Of a stretch of DNA of 64,000 bases, positions 53,358-62,509 are shown piece by piece. The notes beneath the pieces were generated by a model that did not search any database, was not told where the DNA came from, and worked only from the letters and a program-made list of their open reading frames with translations. The stretch's first letter is position 1. Every line of letters starts with the position of its first letter. Both the position numbers and the translations under genes were made by a program. Source of the DNA: Anaerobutyricum hallii (lineage in GTDB: Bacteria; Bacillota; Clostridia; Lachnospirales; Lachnospiraceae); the NCBI RefSeq assembly GCF_900209925.1, contig NZ_LT907978.1, forward strand, positions 3,443,001-3,507,000, read 5' to 3'.

Positions 53358-53677
53358 CTTGCCAGTCCTCCTTGATTCCTTTTTTGATGTTACCAGTTTA
53401 CAACAAATAGCTGTGCAAAAATCCTGACAACCAACCGGTCTCTGAGCGGGTTTTGTGCCTGAATTTGCACTATCCGGGCAATTTTTCAGAGCAGTTTCAA
53501 AAATGTGTCTAAACTTCCCCGGACATTTTTGTATTTAATAGTTGAGGGATAGAGAATAGCAAGGACAGGAAGTGTCATGACATTCCACTTCCGAGCATTC
53601 GCCACAAGACCGGGACCCTACCCGATCTTGAAACTCTCGCTGCGCTCGATTCCTTAATAACAGCAAAGGAGATTTAC
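53358..53677. other. Candidate oriT region upstream of mobC
   Basis: No gene. A GGAAGTG...CACTTCC hairpin (about 53567-53590) and a CAAGACCGGG...CCCGATCTTG partial palindrome lie just before mobC; this is the expected position of the transfer origin. Confidence 0.45.
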
Positions 53678-54007
53678 ATGGCTAACAGAACCAGAGATAT
53701 CCCAATTCAGTTTTTTGTAACCGCTGAAGAGAAAAAGATGATTCGTAAGAAAATGATCCTGTCCAAAACAGCAAATATGGGAGCCTATCTTCGTAAGATG
53801 GCAATTGATGGAATCATCGTAAACACAGATACGACTTACCTTGAGAAACAGTTTTATGAGATGCACAAGATCGGTGTAAATGTGAACCAGTTGGCAAGGC
53901 TTGCCAATTCCACTGGTGCTGTCACACCGGAAGAAATCAAAGAATTGAAGGGAATGATAAAAGAGATATGGCATATATTAAGATCTTCGGTATCAAATCT
54001 ACAGTAA
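53678..54007 (+). CDS. mobC: MobC-like relaxosome protein
   Basis: 109 aa with FFVTAEEKKMIRKKMILSKT, MGAYLRKMAIDGI and the MobC core IGVNVNQLARLANSTG. ATG 53678 after AAAGGAG. It overlaps the relaxase start by 40 bp. Confidence 0.87.
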   Translation: MANRTRDIPIQFFVTAEEKKMIRKKMILSKTANMGAYLRKMAIDGIIVNTDTTYLEKQFYEMHKIGVNVNQLARLANSTGAVTPEEIKELKGMIKEIWHILRSSVSNLQ

Positions 54008-54603
54008 AGAAAGCCGTCGATTACATCACAAATCCGGATAAGACCGATGACCATAATCTGGTTTCTTCCTATGGTTGTTCACCGGAAACTGCCGATCTGG
54101 AATTTGCTATGACTGCAAAGATGGGAAAAGACAATGTGATGGAGAAGGGAGACAACCTTGCCTGGCATATGATCATTTCCTTCAGACCAGGTGAAATCAC
54201 AGATTCGAATGTCGCTCATGAGGTTGCGACAAAAATTGCTGATGCAACGCTGAAAGGGAAACATGCGTATGTTCTTTCCACTCACGTTGATAAGGATCAC
54301 GTCCATTGCCATCTGATTTTTAACGCAACGAATTTTGTGGACTACCACAAATATGTTTCCAACAAACGTAATTATCACAAAATCTGTAAACTCAGCAATC
54401 GCATTTGCCGGGAATATGGTCTGGAAGAGTCCATGCCCACCGGACAGAAAGCAAAATCATATAAAGAAAATATGGAGTACAAACGAGGAAACAGTTGGAA
54501 ATCAAAACTCAAATACAACGTGGATCGTGCCATCTGGTCGTCCGTTTCCTTTGATGAATTTCTGATGAAGATGAAAGAAGGTTCCGTCGCAGTAACGGTC
54601 TAA
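53968..54603 (+). CDS. Relaxase (PF03432 type), C-terminally truncated
   Basis: 211 aa with the relaxase N-terminus and the metal-binding HVDKDHVHCHLIFN. Normal members have well over 400 aa. The frame leaves relaxase homology after FDEFLMKM and ends in KEGSVAVTV, encoded by the 41-bp palindrome. The nicking domain may be complete but the C-terminal half is missing, so mobility is doubtful. Confidence 0.82.
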   Translation: MAYIKIFGIKSTVKKAVDYITNPDKTDDHNLVSSYGCSPETADLEFAMTAKMGKDNVMEKGDNLAWHMIISFRPGEITDSNVAHEVATKIADATLKGKHAYVLSTHVDKDHVHCHLIFNATNFVDYHKYVSNKRNYHKICKLSNRICREYGLEESMPTGQKAKSYKENMEYKRGNSWKSKLKYNVDRAIWSSVSFDEFLMKMKEGSVAVTV

Positions 54604-54627
54604 CGACCGTAACTGCCGACGGAACCT
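54578..54627. repeat. 41-bp palindromic repeat (copy 2), ends two genes
   Basis: The core 54582-54622 is the exact complement of 28391-28431. Extended arms GAAGG...CCTTC make the stem longer here. It forms the last codons and stop of both the relaxase (plus) and the ParB gene (minus), so a deletion between the two was probably sealed with this element. Confidence 0.8.
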
Positions 54628-55070
54628 TCTTTTGTCGGACGACCTGCTGTTCTTCTCATAGCATCCATTTTCATCTTATATGCAAATGCTTTCTCACTCG
54701 GTAACAGTTCCTCTCGCTGAATGTTAGCGTCCACCATCGCAATCACGGCATCATCATCCGATAATTCTCTTACGATTGCCGGAATAGTCGTAAGTCCTGC
54801 AAGCTGTGCTGCATGCATTCTTCTATGACCGGATACCATTTCATATTCTTCATTATCATCCATTCGAAGCAGTACCGGTGTCAGTACTCCATTGATCCTT
54901 ACACTTTCAACCAGATCCTGCATCTTTTCATCATCCAGCACCTTGAACGGATGATTTTTAAACGGATGGATCTTACTGATTTCTATCTCCATTGCAGATT
55001 CTTCATTTACCACACCCAGCAGTTCATCAATGCTTGCCAGTTTAATCTTTTCGCCACTTCTATTTTTCAT
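54600..55070 (-). CDS. ParB-like protein, C-terminally truncated
   Basis: 156 aa. ParB N-terminal domain with ISKIHPFKNHPFKV, VSGHRRMHAAQLAGL and DANIQREELLPSEKAFAYK, then TAGRPTKEGSV and stop in the palindrome. The DNA-binding HTH that should follow is lost (compare the 289-aa ParB at 55860). It overlaps parA by 11 bp. Confidence 0.8.
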   Translation of the reverse strand: MKNRSGEKIKLASIDELLGVVNEESAMEIEISKIHPFKNHPFKVLDDEKMQDLVESVRINGVLTPVLLRMDDNEEYEMVSGHRRMHAAQLAGLTTIPAIVRELSDDDAVIAMVDANIQREELLPSEKAFAYKMKMDAMRRTAGRPTKEGSVGSYGR

Positions 55071-55845
55071 TTTTCAAAACCTCCTGTGTTAAGTTCTTAT
55101 ATGCTTCGGCAACTTTTCCTTTCGGGCAGTGCATGTAGATGCTTTTTCCCTCTGCACTGGTCTCAGCAGCTTTTACAGACATCGGGATCACATTTTCAAA
55201 TACCTCGATCTGACTTCCGTAGGTTGTATGTACTCTCGATGCAATATCCCTTGCGTAATTGGTTCTGAAATCTACCATAGTCAGGAGAATGCCCTCTATC
55301 GCCAGTTTCCGGTTCAGTCTTTTCTTTACTGTAAGAATGGTCTTAATCAGCTGCTGAAGTCCTTTCACAGGCAGATATGCGGCCTGCACAGGTATCAGAA
55401 CAGAATCAGAAGAGACCAGTGCATTGATCGTCATCATACCAAGGCTCGGCATACAGTCGATCAGTATATAATCGTATCGTGATCTTATCGCATCGATATA
55501 TTCCTTCATGATCATTTCTCTGCTCATAACATTTCCCATCGTTACTTCCAGGGCAGAAAGCTCAATATTTGCCGGAAGTAGATCTACATTTTCCTGGTGA
55601 TGTAAGATACCATCTTCCAGAGAGATTTCTTCTTCGTTAATGACATCCATCATGATCGTTGCCAGTGTAATGCGAAGATCATCCGGTTCCTCATATCCAA
55701 GACTTGCGGTTAAACTTCCCTGTGGATCCGCGTCGATCAGCAACACTTTCTTACCTTCTCTTGCCAGTCCAATGCCTACATTTACGGTTGTGGTGGTCTT
55801 TCCAACGCCACCTTTCTGGTTTACTACGGATATAACTTTACACAT
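55060..55845 (-). CDS. ParA-family partition ATPase of the element
   Basis: 261 aa from MCKVISVVNQKGGVGKTTTT (ATG 55845, after AAAGGAGGAAG). It has the deviant Walker A, DADPQGSLTAS, IDCMPSLGMMTINA (Walker B) and the Soj-like length. With the two ParB-like genes it probably stabilises the excised element. It differs clearly from the chromosomal ParA at 60662. Confidence 0.9.
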   Translation of the reverse strand: MCKVISVVNQKGGVGKTTTTVNVGIGLAREGKKVLLIDADPQGSLTASLGYEEPDDLRITLATIMMDVINEEEISLEDGILHHQENVDLLPANIELSALEVTMGNVMSREMIMKEYIDAIRSRYDYILIDCMPSLGMMTINALVSSDSVLIPVQAAYLPVKGLQQLIKTILTVKKRLNRKLAIEGILLTMVDFRTNYARDIASRVHTTYGSQIEVFENVIPMSVKAAETSAEGKSIYMHCPKGKVAEAYKNLTQEVLKNEK

Positions 55846-55859
55846 GATTTCTTCCTCCT

Positions 55860-56729
55860 TTAACTTTCCCATGATTCTTTTTTCCATAATTTCAACAGTG
55901 CCAGTATTTCCCGCTTCATCATTGCCGGTGTATAGGAATTCGGAAAATACTTATGTAGCTGTTCGTTTGTGAAAGCCACTCTTGTGATTTCACCCTTTTT
56001 AACCTCACACATGATTTCTTCCATCTTTTCCAGTGACAACTGCTTTTCTTTACTCAGTTGCCGGATCCTCTGGGCCTGTGAGAGTGATGGGATTGCCTGT
56101 GCATACTCCATTGCTACAAGCAGTTCTCTTTGTTCTTTTTCACTTAATGCAGCTATCTCTACAGCCGGACAAAAAGAAATGATCTCATCATCCAGTTTCT
56201 GCAACATTTCCGGTATCAGTTTTGTCAGTGAGATATAACGCTGCACTTGTTTTGGACTATCACCACAATCTTCACTGATGATTTCTATTGCCCGCTTTCT
56301 TGGTGTTTTGTGGTCAACTTGGCTCTTTTTTCGACCACTTTTTCTTTTTAATACGTCATTCTTCAGTTTGTAAGCAAAAGCTTTTTCACTGTAGCTGATC
56401 CGTTCTCTGTGAAGATTGGAATCTACCATGCTCAAGATGGAATCATCTTCACTTAATACCCGGATGATCACCGGTACTTTACGGTATCCCAGTTTCTCCG
56501 CAGCATGTTTTCTTCTGTGACCGGATATGATCTCATAGTATCCATCCGGTACCGGTCTGACGATCAGCGGATTTAATATTCCATACTTCTCAATGCTTTC
56601 CTGCAGAAGAAACATTTCCTTATCATCTTTCACCTGAAACGGATGCTCTTTGAACGGTCGAAGACGCTCAATCTCAATTTCTATGATTCTTTCTTCGTTT
56701 TCTCCTGATTGCCTGTTTGGTTCAGTCAT
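55860..56729 (-). CDS. ParB-family protein
   Basis: 289 aa from MTEPNRQSGENEERIIEIEI (ATG 56729, after AAAGGAG). ParB N domain (ISGHRRKHAAEKLGY, VDSNLHRERISYSEKAFAYK), HTH (IISEDCGDSPKQVQRYISLT) and a C-terminal extension (YFPNSYTPAMMKREILALL) typical of mobile-element ParB/RepB-like proteins. It forms one transcript with parA. Confidence 0.88.
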   Translation of the reverse strand: MTEPNRQSGENEERIIEIEIERLRPFKEHPFQVKDDKEMFLLQESIEKYGILNPLIVRPVPDGYYEIISGHRRKHAAEKLGYRKVPVIIRVLSEDDSILSMVDSNLHRERISYSEKAFAYKLKNDVLKRKSGRKKSQVDHKTPRKRAIEIISEDCGDSPKQVQRYISLTKLIPEMLQKLDDEIISFCPAVEIAALSEKEQRELLVAMEYAQAIPSLSQAQRIRQLSKEKQLSLEKMEEIMCEVKKGEITRVAFTNEQLHKYFPNSYTPAMMKREILALLKLWKKESWES

Positions 56730-56759
56730 CTTGACTCCTTTCCTCCAGGATTCAGGAAA

Positions 56760-57151
56760 TAAAAAATGCCTGCCTGGAACTTTTATAGATAGTAAAGTTC
56801 CAAACAGACATTGCTGTTTGACCATTAGCTGTAGCTAATAGAATTGAATACTGTTTCAGCTAATTCATGTTTGCAGGTTTGGGAGAGATTGTTTCTTTTC
56901 CCGCCTTTTCTCTGATTTACATCCCCGAATAGGGGGTGACAACAGAGCGGAACCCAAATGTTAGCTGAACTTCCTAAAACCCATGTTTGCAAACAGGTGA
57001 TTTTGATTAGCTGTCAGCTAACAAAAATCGGATTGCGTTAGCTGGTAATTGATCATTTTGAATGGAAAATCATGTCACGAACGTGATTAGAAAATAACAA
57101 AAGCGTTCGCTGTCAGCTAATCCAGCTAACATTTTCGAACGCTTTGAAGCC
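56760..57151. repeat. Right end of the element: hairpin and AGCTAA repeat cluster
   Basis: The hairpin AATGCCTG...CAGACATT (56766-56815) is followed by about nine copies of AGCTAA or its complement, some paired as TTAGCTGTAGCTAA (56826) and TTAGCTGTCAGCTAA (57008). No gene. The cluster ends at the tRNA. It could be integrase/excisionase arm sites, ParB sites or a replication origin. Confidence 0.6.
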
Positions 57152-57225
57152 CGTCGCCAAGAGGATTTGAACCTCCGACCCCTCGCTTAGGAGGCGAGTG
57201 CTCTATCCAGCTGAGCTATGACGAC
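57152..57225 (-). tRNA. tRNA-Arg (anticodon CCU)
   Basis: 74 nt. The acceptor stem GTCGTCA/TGGCGAC pairs fully (one G-U); the D arm AGCTCAGCTGGATAGAGC, anticodon loop with CCT, and T arm GGTTCAAATCC are present; discriminator G. Its 3' half (57152-57193) is the att repeat of the integrated element, so the 5' half is chromosomal and the 3' half was delivered by the element. Confidence 0.9.
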
Positions 57226-57456
57226 ACATGCCGCAAACCCTTGATTTTACTGGGTTTCTGGGATTTTCCCTTCGGCCATATATAAGATTATCAACTCTTT
57301 TTCGAGTTGTCAATCTACAGATTTTTTTGATTTGGTAACATTAGAACGTTCCCCAATTTGGGGAATGCTTTGTTGTCACCATTAGCATTTTTCAGAATAG
57401 ATTCGAACTGAAAGTTGTTTTTCATTTTTTCCCTTTGGGGAATGCCTCGGCTTTCT
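57226..57456. other. Intergenic region between tRNA and first tRNA remnant
   Basis: No gene. It contains a promoter-like AT-rich stretch and a GGGGAATGC repeat (57359 and 57437). Confidence 0.5.
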
Positions 57457-57496
57457 CTTAGGAGGCGAATGCTCTATCCAGCTGAGCTATGCCGAC
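57457..57496 (-). pseudogene. tRNA-Arg 5'-half remnant 1
   Basis: Starts GTCGGCATAGCTCAGCTGG and matches tRNA-Arg up to CTCCTAAG of the anticodon loop, then diverges. The break is at the same place as the att core, so it is an integration/deletion scar. Confidence 0.75.
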
Positions 57497-57703
57497 ATAC
57501 GATTTTGGCTTAAAATCAAGGTTTTCCAGCCTTTTTGATCACCCGGATCGGTGACCGATTTTTTCTATTTTCAGCCGATATTTTTTTCGGCGAAAATGCT
57601 ATTTGCGTCCTCTGCAGCACTTGGCTTTTCTAATCAAAATTCTCAGTACCGAATTGCCATCGACACCTGAGTACTTTTCAAAAGTTCTCAGTACAGGTCC
57701 CCC

Positions 57704-57743
57704 CTTAGGAGGCGAGTGCTCTATCCAGCTGAGCTACGAAGAC
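57704..57743 (-). pseudogene. tRNA-Arg 5'-half remnant 2
   Basis: GTCTTCGTAGCTCAGCTGG to CTCCTAAG, then diverging into GGGGGGACC. Same break point as remnant 1. The flank at 57639-57660 (CTCAGTACCGAATTGCCA) also occurs near the left end of the element (41713-41733), linking it to an earlier related insertion. Confidence 0.75.
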
Positions 57744-57793
57744 ACATTAACATACATAAAGTATATTAAATTATTTTTTTTCTTTTGTCAAGC

Positions 57794-58669
57794 CTACAGG
57801 CAGTCTACTTCTCCCTGCAGCCAAAGAATCCCTTTAAATCTGCGTCCTACTTTAGGTTCACCCATCAAATCTTCTTTTGCTATAGTGAATTCAATCTGAA
57901 TGGAATTGCACTCTACTGATAAGTAATAAAATATCTCTTTCGTTCTGCTGTTCTGCATTTCCATCACATTGATGATTTTTCCAAGAACAGAATATTTATC
58001 ACATTCTACACTATGAGGCATAAAATACGATGTTACAATGGTAAATAGATCTTCCTTTTTTGATCTGCTGCTGACTGCGGTATATGTATCCATATCTTCT
58101 AGTGTCAGCTGTTCCATTGCCTCAATATCTCCTGCTTTTGCAGCATCGATCATTTCATTACGGAGTTCATTTCCCTTTCGTTCTTCCCGTTCCTGAAATT
58201 CATCTTTTTCGACTGGTAAAATAATCATTCCCTTTTTTGACATTCCGGATAAAGTTATACTATTTATCTTATCATGAAACTTCCCATAAACTATTTTTAA
58301 ATAGTCTACTGGATTATTTACATGAAATATTAGTGGGATACCAATATTATTCTCATCACAAATGCCCGCATACCCTTCTTTATCTGTATAATGTTCAAAT
58401 TCTAAATCTTCATGATACAGGTAATTCGCACCGCGGACATATGGGTAAAAATGATCTGTTACCCGATATCCATCTCTATCCATAACTTCTATTACTGCAA
58501 TCCCTACTGCTTCAGCAAAATCTTTTTCGTAAATAAATATTGCTTCTTCTTCGTCTATTTGAAACCAGTTTTTTCTACTGGGATTCTTCTTTATTTCATT
58601 AATTAGTTCGTCTATCTTTTTTCTGCTGTTCAAATCACTAAAACCAATTGCTTTTAAATATTCTCGCAT
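57794..58669 (-). CDS. DUF3881-family protein
   Basis: 291 aa, MREYLKAIGFSDLNSRKKID start, acidic, no membrane segment (conserved GYRVTDHFYPYVRG and GKIINVMEMQNSRT). DUF3881 proteins are found mainly in Lachnospiraceae and have no known role. It is the first core gene right of the tRNA. Confidence 0.75.
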   Translation of the reverse strand: MREYLKAIGFSDLNSRKKIDELINEIKKNPSRKNWFQIDEEEAIFIYEKDFAEAVGIAVIEVMDRDGYRVTDHFYPYVRGANYLYHEDLEFEHYTDKEGYAGICDENNIGIPLIFHVNNPVDYLKIVYGKFHDKINSITLSGMSKKGMIILPVEKDEFQEREERKGNELRNEMIDAAKAGDIEAMEQLTLEDMDTYTAVSSRSKKEDLFTIVTSYFMPHSVECDKYSVLGKIINVMEMQNSRTKEIFYYLSVECNSIQIEFTIAKEDLMGEPKVGRRFKGILWLQGEVDCL

Positions 58670-59061
58670 ATATGCCGCTCCCTCTCACTCCTTTTATATT
58701 TATAATTCCGTATCATCATTATATGATGTTAGGGTCAAAAGGTATTTTGACCCTAACTTGATGTCACGAATTACTCCGCAGCTAATGCAGCTCCCGTAAT
58801 TCTGAAACATTCGAAATCCGCTGATTTACTACGTAAATCGCTACTTTCTCATGTTCCGCGGGTCCCAAAGTCAAACACCTTATCGTACAAGCACGAACGG
58901 CGTTTTGACCTTTTGACCCTGACATCATTATATATTTATATAATTCAGAAAGCAAGTTAAAAGAGTTAAGATATGTGAATTGAACATATCTTAACTCTTT
59001 TTCTTTTGTGTTTATATATTATGATGTTGAAATCAAGAGGTATCTTGATTCTGGTATCATA
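58670..59061. other. Intergenic region with hairpins and terminator
   Basis: It contains a GGGTCAAAAGGTATTTTGACCC palindrome (58731-58752), a related TTTTGACCTTTTGACCCTGACATCA stretch further right (58902-58927) and a strong terminator AAGAGTTAAGATATG...CATATCTTAACTCTTTTT (58959-59003). No gene seen. Confidence 0.65.
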
Positions 59062-59598
59062 TTATTTATCTGTTTCTTTTTTTTCGTCATATTTTAATGC
59101 CATATCAAGAGAAATCTTTTCTTCTTCTGCTAATACCTGTTCACATACAGCTTCTTTAATTTCTTTTAAATAAACATGACATCCTGCTCTATTATGTATT
59201 ACATTTAAGATAAATCCATTATCTCTACTATTTAACAGTGTAAGAGCAAAACTGATACTTCCTCCGCTAAGAGAATTTTCTACATTAAATGCATCATATT
59301 TATAAATACCGACCTTGCTGTAATTTCTTCTGAGCATATCATAAATAATAGCAATCTGAGCATCATTATCTTTCTGGCCAGCTTTTAGCTTATCAATCTC
59401 CCTGAATCTTTTATAAATTGTATATTCCAAAGACTTTCCGCTTTCTCCAGTCATAAATTCCACATATCGCTTTCTCATCTTTAAGTAATCTAAAAGAAGA
59501 AAGAATAGTGCTATAAACATGATCACAACTACAACTGATACAAAAACAATAAATGCATCCAGTTTCACATTAAAGAAATTTAATATTCTACTATTCAT
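59062..59598 (-). CDS. DUF4446-family membrane-anchored protein
   Basis: 178 aa with one N-terminal helix (FIVFVSVVVVIMFIALFFLL) and a cytoplasmic domain with KVGIYKYDAFNVENSLSGGS and SFALTLLNSRDNGFILNVIH. DUF4446 genes regularly follow parAB in Clostridia, as here; the role is unknown. Confidence 0.85.
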   Translation of the reverse strand: MNSRILNFFNVKLDAFIVFVSVVVVIMFIALFFLLLDYLKMRKRYVEFMTGESGKSLEYTIYKRFREIDKLKAGQKDNDAQIAIIYDMLRRNYSKVGIYKYDAFNVENSLSGGSISFALTLLNSRDNGFILNVIHNRAGCHVYLKEIKEAVCEQVLAEEEKISLDMALKYDEKKETDK

Positions 59599-59629
59599 AC
59601 TTTTTCTCCATTATCTTCTGTTAACAGTG

Positions 59630-60538
59630 TCATTCTTTAATACTTTGGATTAAATCTATAATTCGCTCCAATTCATCTTTAGAATAATACTCAATTTCTA
59701 TTTTTCCCTTATTATTTTTCTTGTTTTTGATGCTAACCTTACTTCCAAGAATATCCTTCATTTTATTCTCAAAAAAAGTAATCATACTCTTTTCCTGCAA
59801 TGACTCCTCTTCATCTACTTTTTTATTTTCTTTTTGATTCATTACAGTTTTAACCAGTTTTTCTGCTTCTCGAACACTTAAGTTTTCATCAAGAATTTTT
59901 TCTGCTAATTGATACTGCACATCTCCATCATCAATAGATAAAAGAGTTCTTCCATGTCCACTGCTGATAAGATTTTCAATTACCATATTTTGAACACGTT
60001 CATCCAGTTTGAGCAGTCTCATAATATTGGTAATAGCTGTTCTGCTCTTTGATACACTAGCAGCAATTTCATCCTGTTTTAATCCATATGTATTATAAAG
60101 CTGTTCATATGCCTTTGCTTCCTCAATTGGATTCAAATCTTCTCTTTGAAGATTTTCAATCAATGAAATCTTTAATGTTTCCTTTTCATCATAATTTTTT
60201 ATGATTACAGGAACCTCTTTTAATCCGGCTTTCTTACATGCTCTCCATCTTCTTTCACCAGCAATGATTTCATAATACTTATCTTTTTTCTGTACAATAA
60301 GCGGCTGAATAACCCCATATTGTTTTATAGAATCAGCTAACTCTTCAATGGCATCTTCATCAAATTGTTTTCTTGGCTGATTTCTATTCGGCTCCACATC
60401 ATGAATACTGAGTGTAAGAATCTGATTTTCCGCTGCTTCTTGTGTATCTTTATTTTTTCCTGTCGATTTTTTAGGCATACTTTCATCTTTTGGAATCAGA
60501 AGGTCTAATCCTCTTCCCAAACCTTTTCTAACCGCCAT
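59630..60538 (-). CDS. parB: Chromosome partitioning protein ParB (Spo0J)
   Basis: 302 aa starting MAVRKGLGRGLDLLIPK. It has the CTPase/ParB box (AGERRWRACKKAGL, NLQREDLNPIEEAKAY), the HTH (KQDEIAASVSKSRTAITNIM) and the C-terminal dimer region. It binds parS, spreads, and loads SMC at the origin region. A perfect parS site is 34 bp upstream. Confidence 0.94.
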   Translation of the reverse strand: MAVRKGLGRGLDLLIPKDESMPKKSTGKNKDTQEAAENQILTLSIHDVEPNRNQPRKQFDEDAIEELADSIKQYGVIQPLIVQKKDKYYEIIAGERRWRACKKAGLKEVPVIIKNYDEKETLKISLIENLQREDLNPIEEAKAYEQLYNTYGLKQDEIAASVSKSRTAITNIMRLLKLDERVQNMVIENLISSGHGRTLLSIDDGDVQYQLAEKILDENLSVREAEKLVKTVMNQKENKKVDEEESLQEKSMITFFENKMKDILGSKVSIKNKKNNKGKIEIEYYSKDELERIIDLIQSIKE

Positions 60539-60571
60539 AAAATATATGCTCCTCCCATCTAAACTTGAAAA

Positions 60572-60587
60572 TGTTTCACGTGAAACA
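60572..60587. promoter_or_regulatory. parS site 1
   Basis: Perfect 16-bp TGTTTCACGTGAAACA, between parA and parB. Confidence 0.95.
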
Positions 60588-60661
60588 TTGTGTATTCTAT
60601 CTTGTGAAACAATATTATAAAATTCGTGAAACGTTACACATTTTAATTACTCGTCTCTATT

Positions 60662-61432
60662 TTACTGTGCGTTTTCGATTACTTCATCAGCTAACATTCT
60701 GTAAGCTTCCGTACCAGAAGAACGCTTATCATAAAGATTAATTGGTAAACCATAACTAGGAGCTTCTGCTAATCTAACATTTCTTGGAATAATCGTCTTA
60801 TAAATTGTCTGTTTTAAATTATCCTTTACATTTTCCACAACCTGTAAAGACAGATTTGTTCGAGCATCATACATAGTAAATACTACACCCTCAATATACA
60901 AATCTGGATTCAAGCTATCCTGAATTAATTCAATCGTATAGATTAACTGAGAAAGACCATCTAATGCGTAAAATTCACATTGAATCGGAACCAAAACAGA
61001 ATCTGAAGCTGTCATTGCATTTACGGTAAGCATGCCAAGTGCCGGCGGACAATCTATAATTATAAAATCATAATTATCTTTAATCGGTTCTAATTGTTTC
61101 TTTAAAATATATTGCATATTTTCTCTGGTAACTAATTCAATCTCCGCTCCTGCCAAATTTCTATTTGCCGGAATCAAAAATAAATTTTCAAAACATTCCT
61201 CTACAGGAATAATCGCTTCTTCAATACTAACTTCTTCTCTTAAAACTTCGTAAACTGTTTTATCCAACTCATTTTTCTCAAAACCAAAACCGCTTGTAGT
61301 ATTCCCCTGAGAGTCCATATCAATTAAAAGGACTTTCTTTCCCTTCTCCGCAAGACATGCAGAAAGATTAATGGATGTTGTTGTTTTTCCAACTCCACCT
61401 TTCTGATTTGCAATAGCAATCACTCTGCTCAT
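60662..61432 (-). CDS. parA: Chromosome partitioning ATPase ParA (Soj)
   Basis: 256 aa from MSRVIAIANQKGGVGKTTTS (ATG 61432 after GGAGG). Deviant Walker A, DMDSQGNTTSGFG, IDCPPALGMLTVNAMTASDS. Partner of ParB in origin segregation. The two parS sites flank the gene. Confidence 0.94.
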   Translation of the reverse strand: MSRVIAIANQKGGVGKTTTSINLSACLAEKGKKVLLIDMDSQGNTTSGFGFEKNELDKTVYEVLREEVSIEEAIIPVEECFENLFLIPANRNLAGAEIELVTRENMQYILKKQLEPIKDNYDFIIIDCPPALGMLTVNAMTASDSVLVPIQCEFYALDGLSQLIYTIELIQDSLNPDLYIEGVVFTMYDARTNLSLQVVENVKDNLKQTIYKTIIPRNVRLAEAPSYGLPINLYDKRSSGTEAYRMLADEVIENAQ

Positions 61433-61585
61433 AAACAAACCTCCATATTTTCATCATATAAAACCTATAAACTTGCAAAATTTAAAATCAAATTCTTCCA
61501 TATTCAAATTTTAAACTTCAAACTTCAAATCTTGCAACTTATCGGAATTATTATAACATGAAATAAGATATCACGCTAGATATTA

Positions 61586-61601
61586 TGTTTCACGTGAAAC
61601 A
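61586..61601. promoter_or_regulatory. parS site 2
   Basis: Perfect TGTTTCACGTGAAACA upstream of parA. Confidence 0.95.
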
Positions 61602-61633
61602 TTTTTACTATTTGATTCATTAGGGAACAGACG

Positions 61634-62486
61634 AAAAAAGAAATACTACCATATCCCATCTGCTCTGTAGTCGCTGTGTTTAAGATGCTTGTCTGCATCT
61701 TAAACACACTCCGAAGCCGCATCTGGGATATGGTAGTATTTCTTTTTTCTGTGTGTTGGCTCCAGAAGGAATGAATGCAATAGTATCTGGGAGGGATAAG
61801 GGGAAGAGGTCAGAAAGGTTCCTTCTTGCTCGGAAGATGTATCGTCAGAAGCTTAGATGCTTTCTTTAACGAACAGTAAAGAGAGAGGGCATTGTTATTT
61901 TCCAAAAAATTAGAGGAGTCCCCTTTAGATTCATTTGTATACTCTAATTCAAGAATACCTCGGTATTCTTGCTACGAGATGTGCATCATGTAACGCATGA
62001 CATACATCGAGACAAACGATATATCGCGACAATATAATGATAAATTTATCTTGTATAGTGATAGCTTGCAGTATCATCTTATCATCAGTGAAACTTGAAA
62101 AAAGGTTCAGCATAACGGAGAGAGTAAGTAGTAGACTCCTGACCTCTCCCCCTTCTCTCCCCAAAAGACGTATTGCATTCATTCCTTCTGGAGCCAAAAC
62201 ACAGAAAATAAAAATAATAGACCATAACAAATGTAATGTGAGAGTAGATAAATAAAATTTTATGACAGAAATATTTTCCGAGTAAGTAGTAGACTTCTGA
62301 CCTCTTCCCCTTATCCCTCCCCAAAGACTATTGCATTCATTCCTTCTGGAGCCAACAAGCAGAAAATAAAAATAATAGACCATAACAAATGTAATGTGAG
62401 AGCAAGTAAAAATGCCGAACAGGCATTTTCTACGCAGTGATATCTTTACATTTGTTATGGTCTATTATTTTTATTTTCGTCTGTTT
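61634..62486. repeat. Repeat cluster between parA and argS
   Basis: A 25-bp inverted repeat (AGAAATACTACCATATCCCA arms, 61634-61659 and 61724-61748) encloses a second hairpin (61678-61705). Next come two tandem copies of a roughly 160-bp unit (62128-62244 and 62285-62401), whose parts also occur inverted at 61754-61820 and 62445-62484. A second copy of the double-hairpin repeat lies at 61950-62010. Frames seen here are only translations of the repeats. No gene. Confidence 0.75.
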
Positions 62487-62509
62487 TCTCTAATGAATCA
62501 ACTAGTTAA

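Noticed and set aside
61949-62383. 144-codon reading frame on the minus strand
   Set aside because: It is a translation of the tandem repeat units and repeats its own peptide (YFYF...GSRRNECN); no RBS and no conserved domain.
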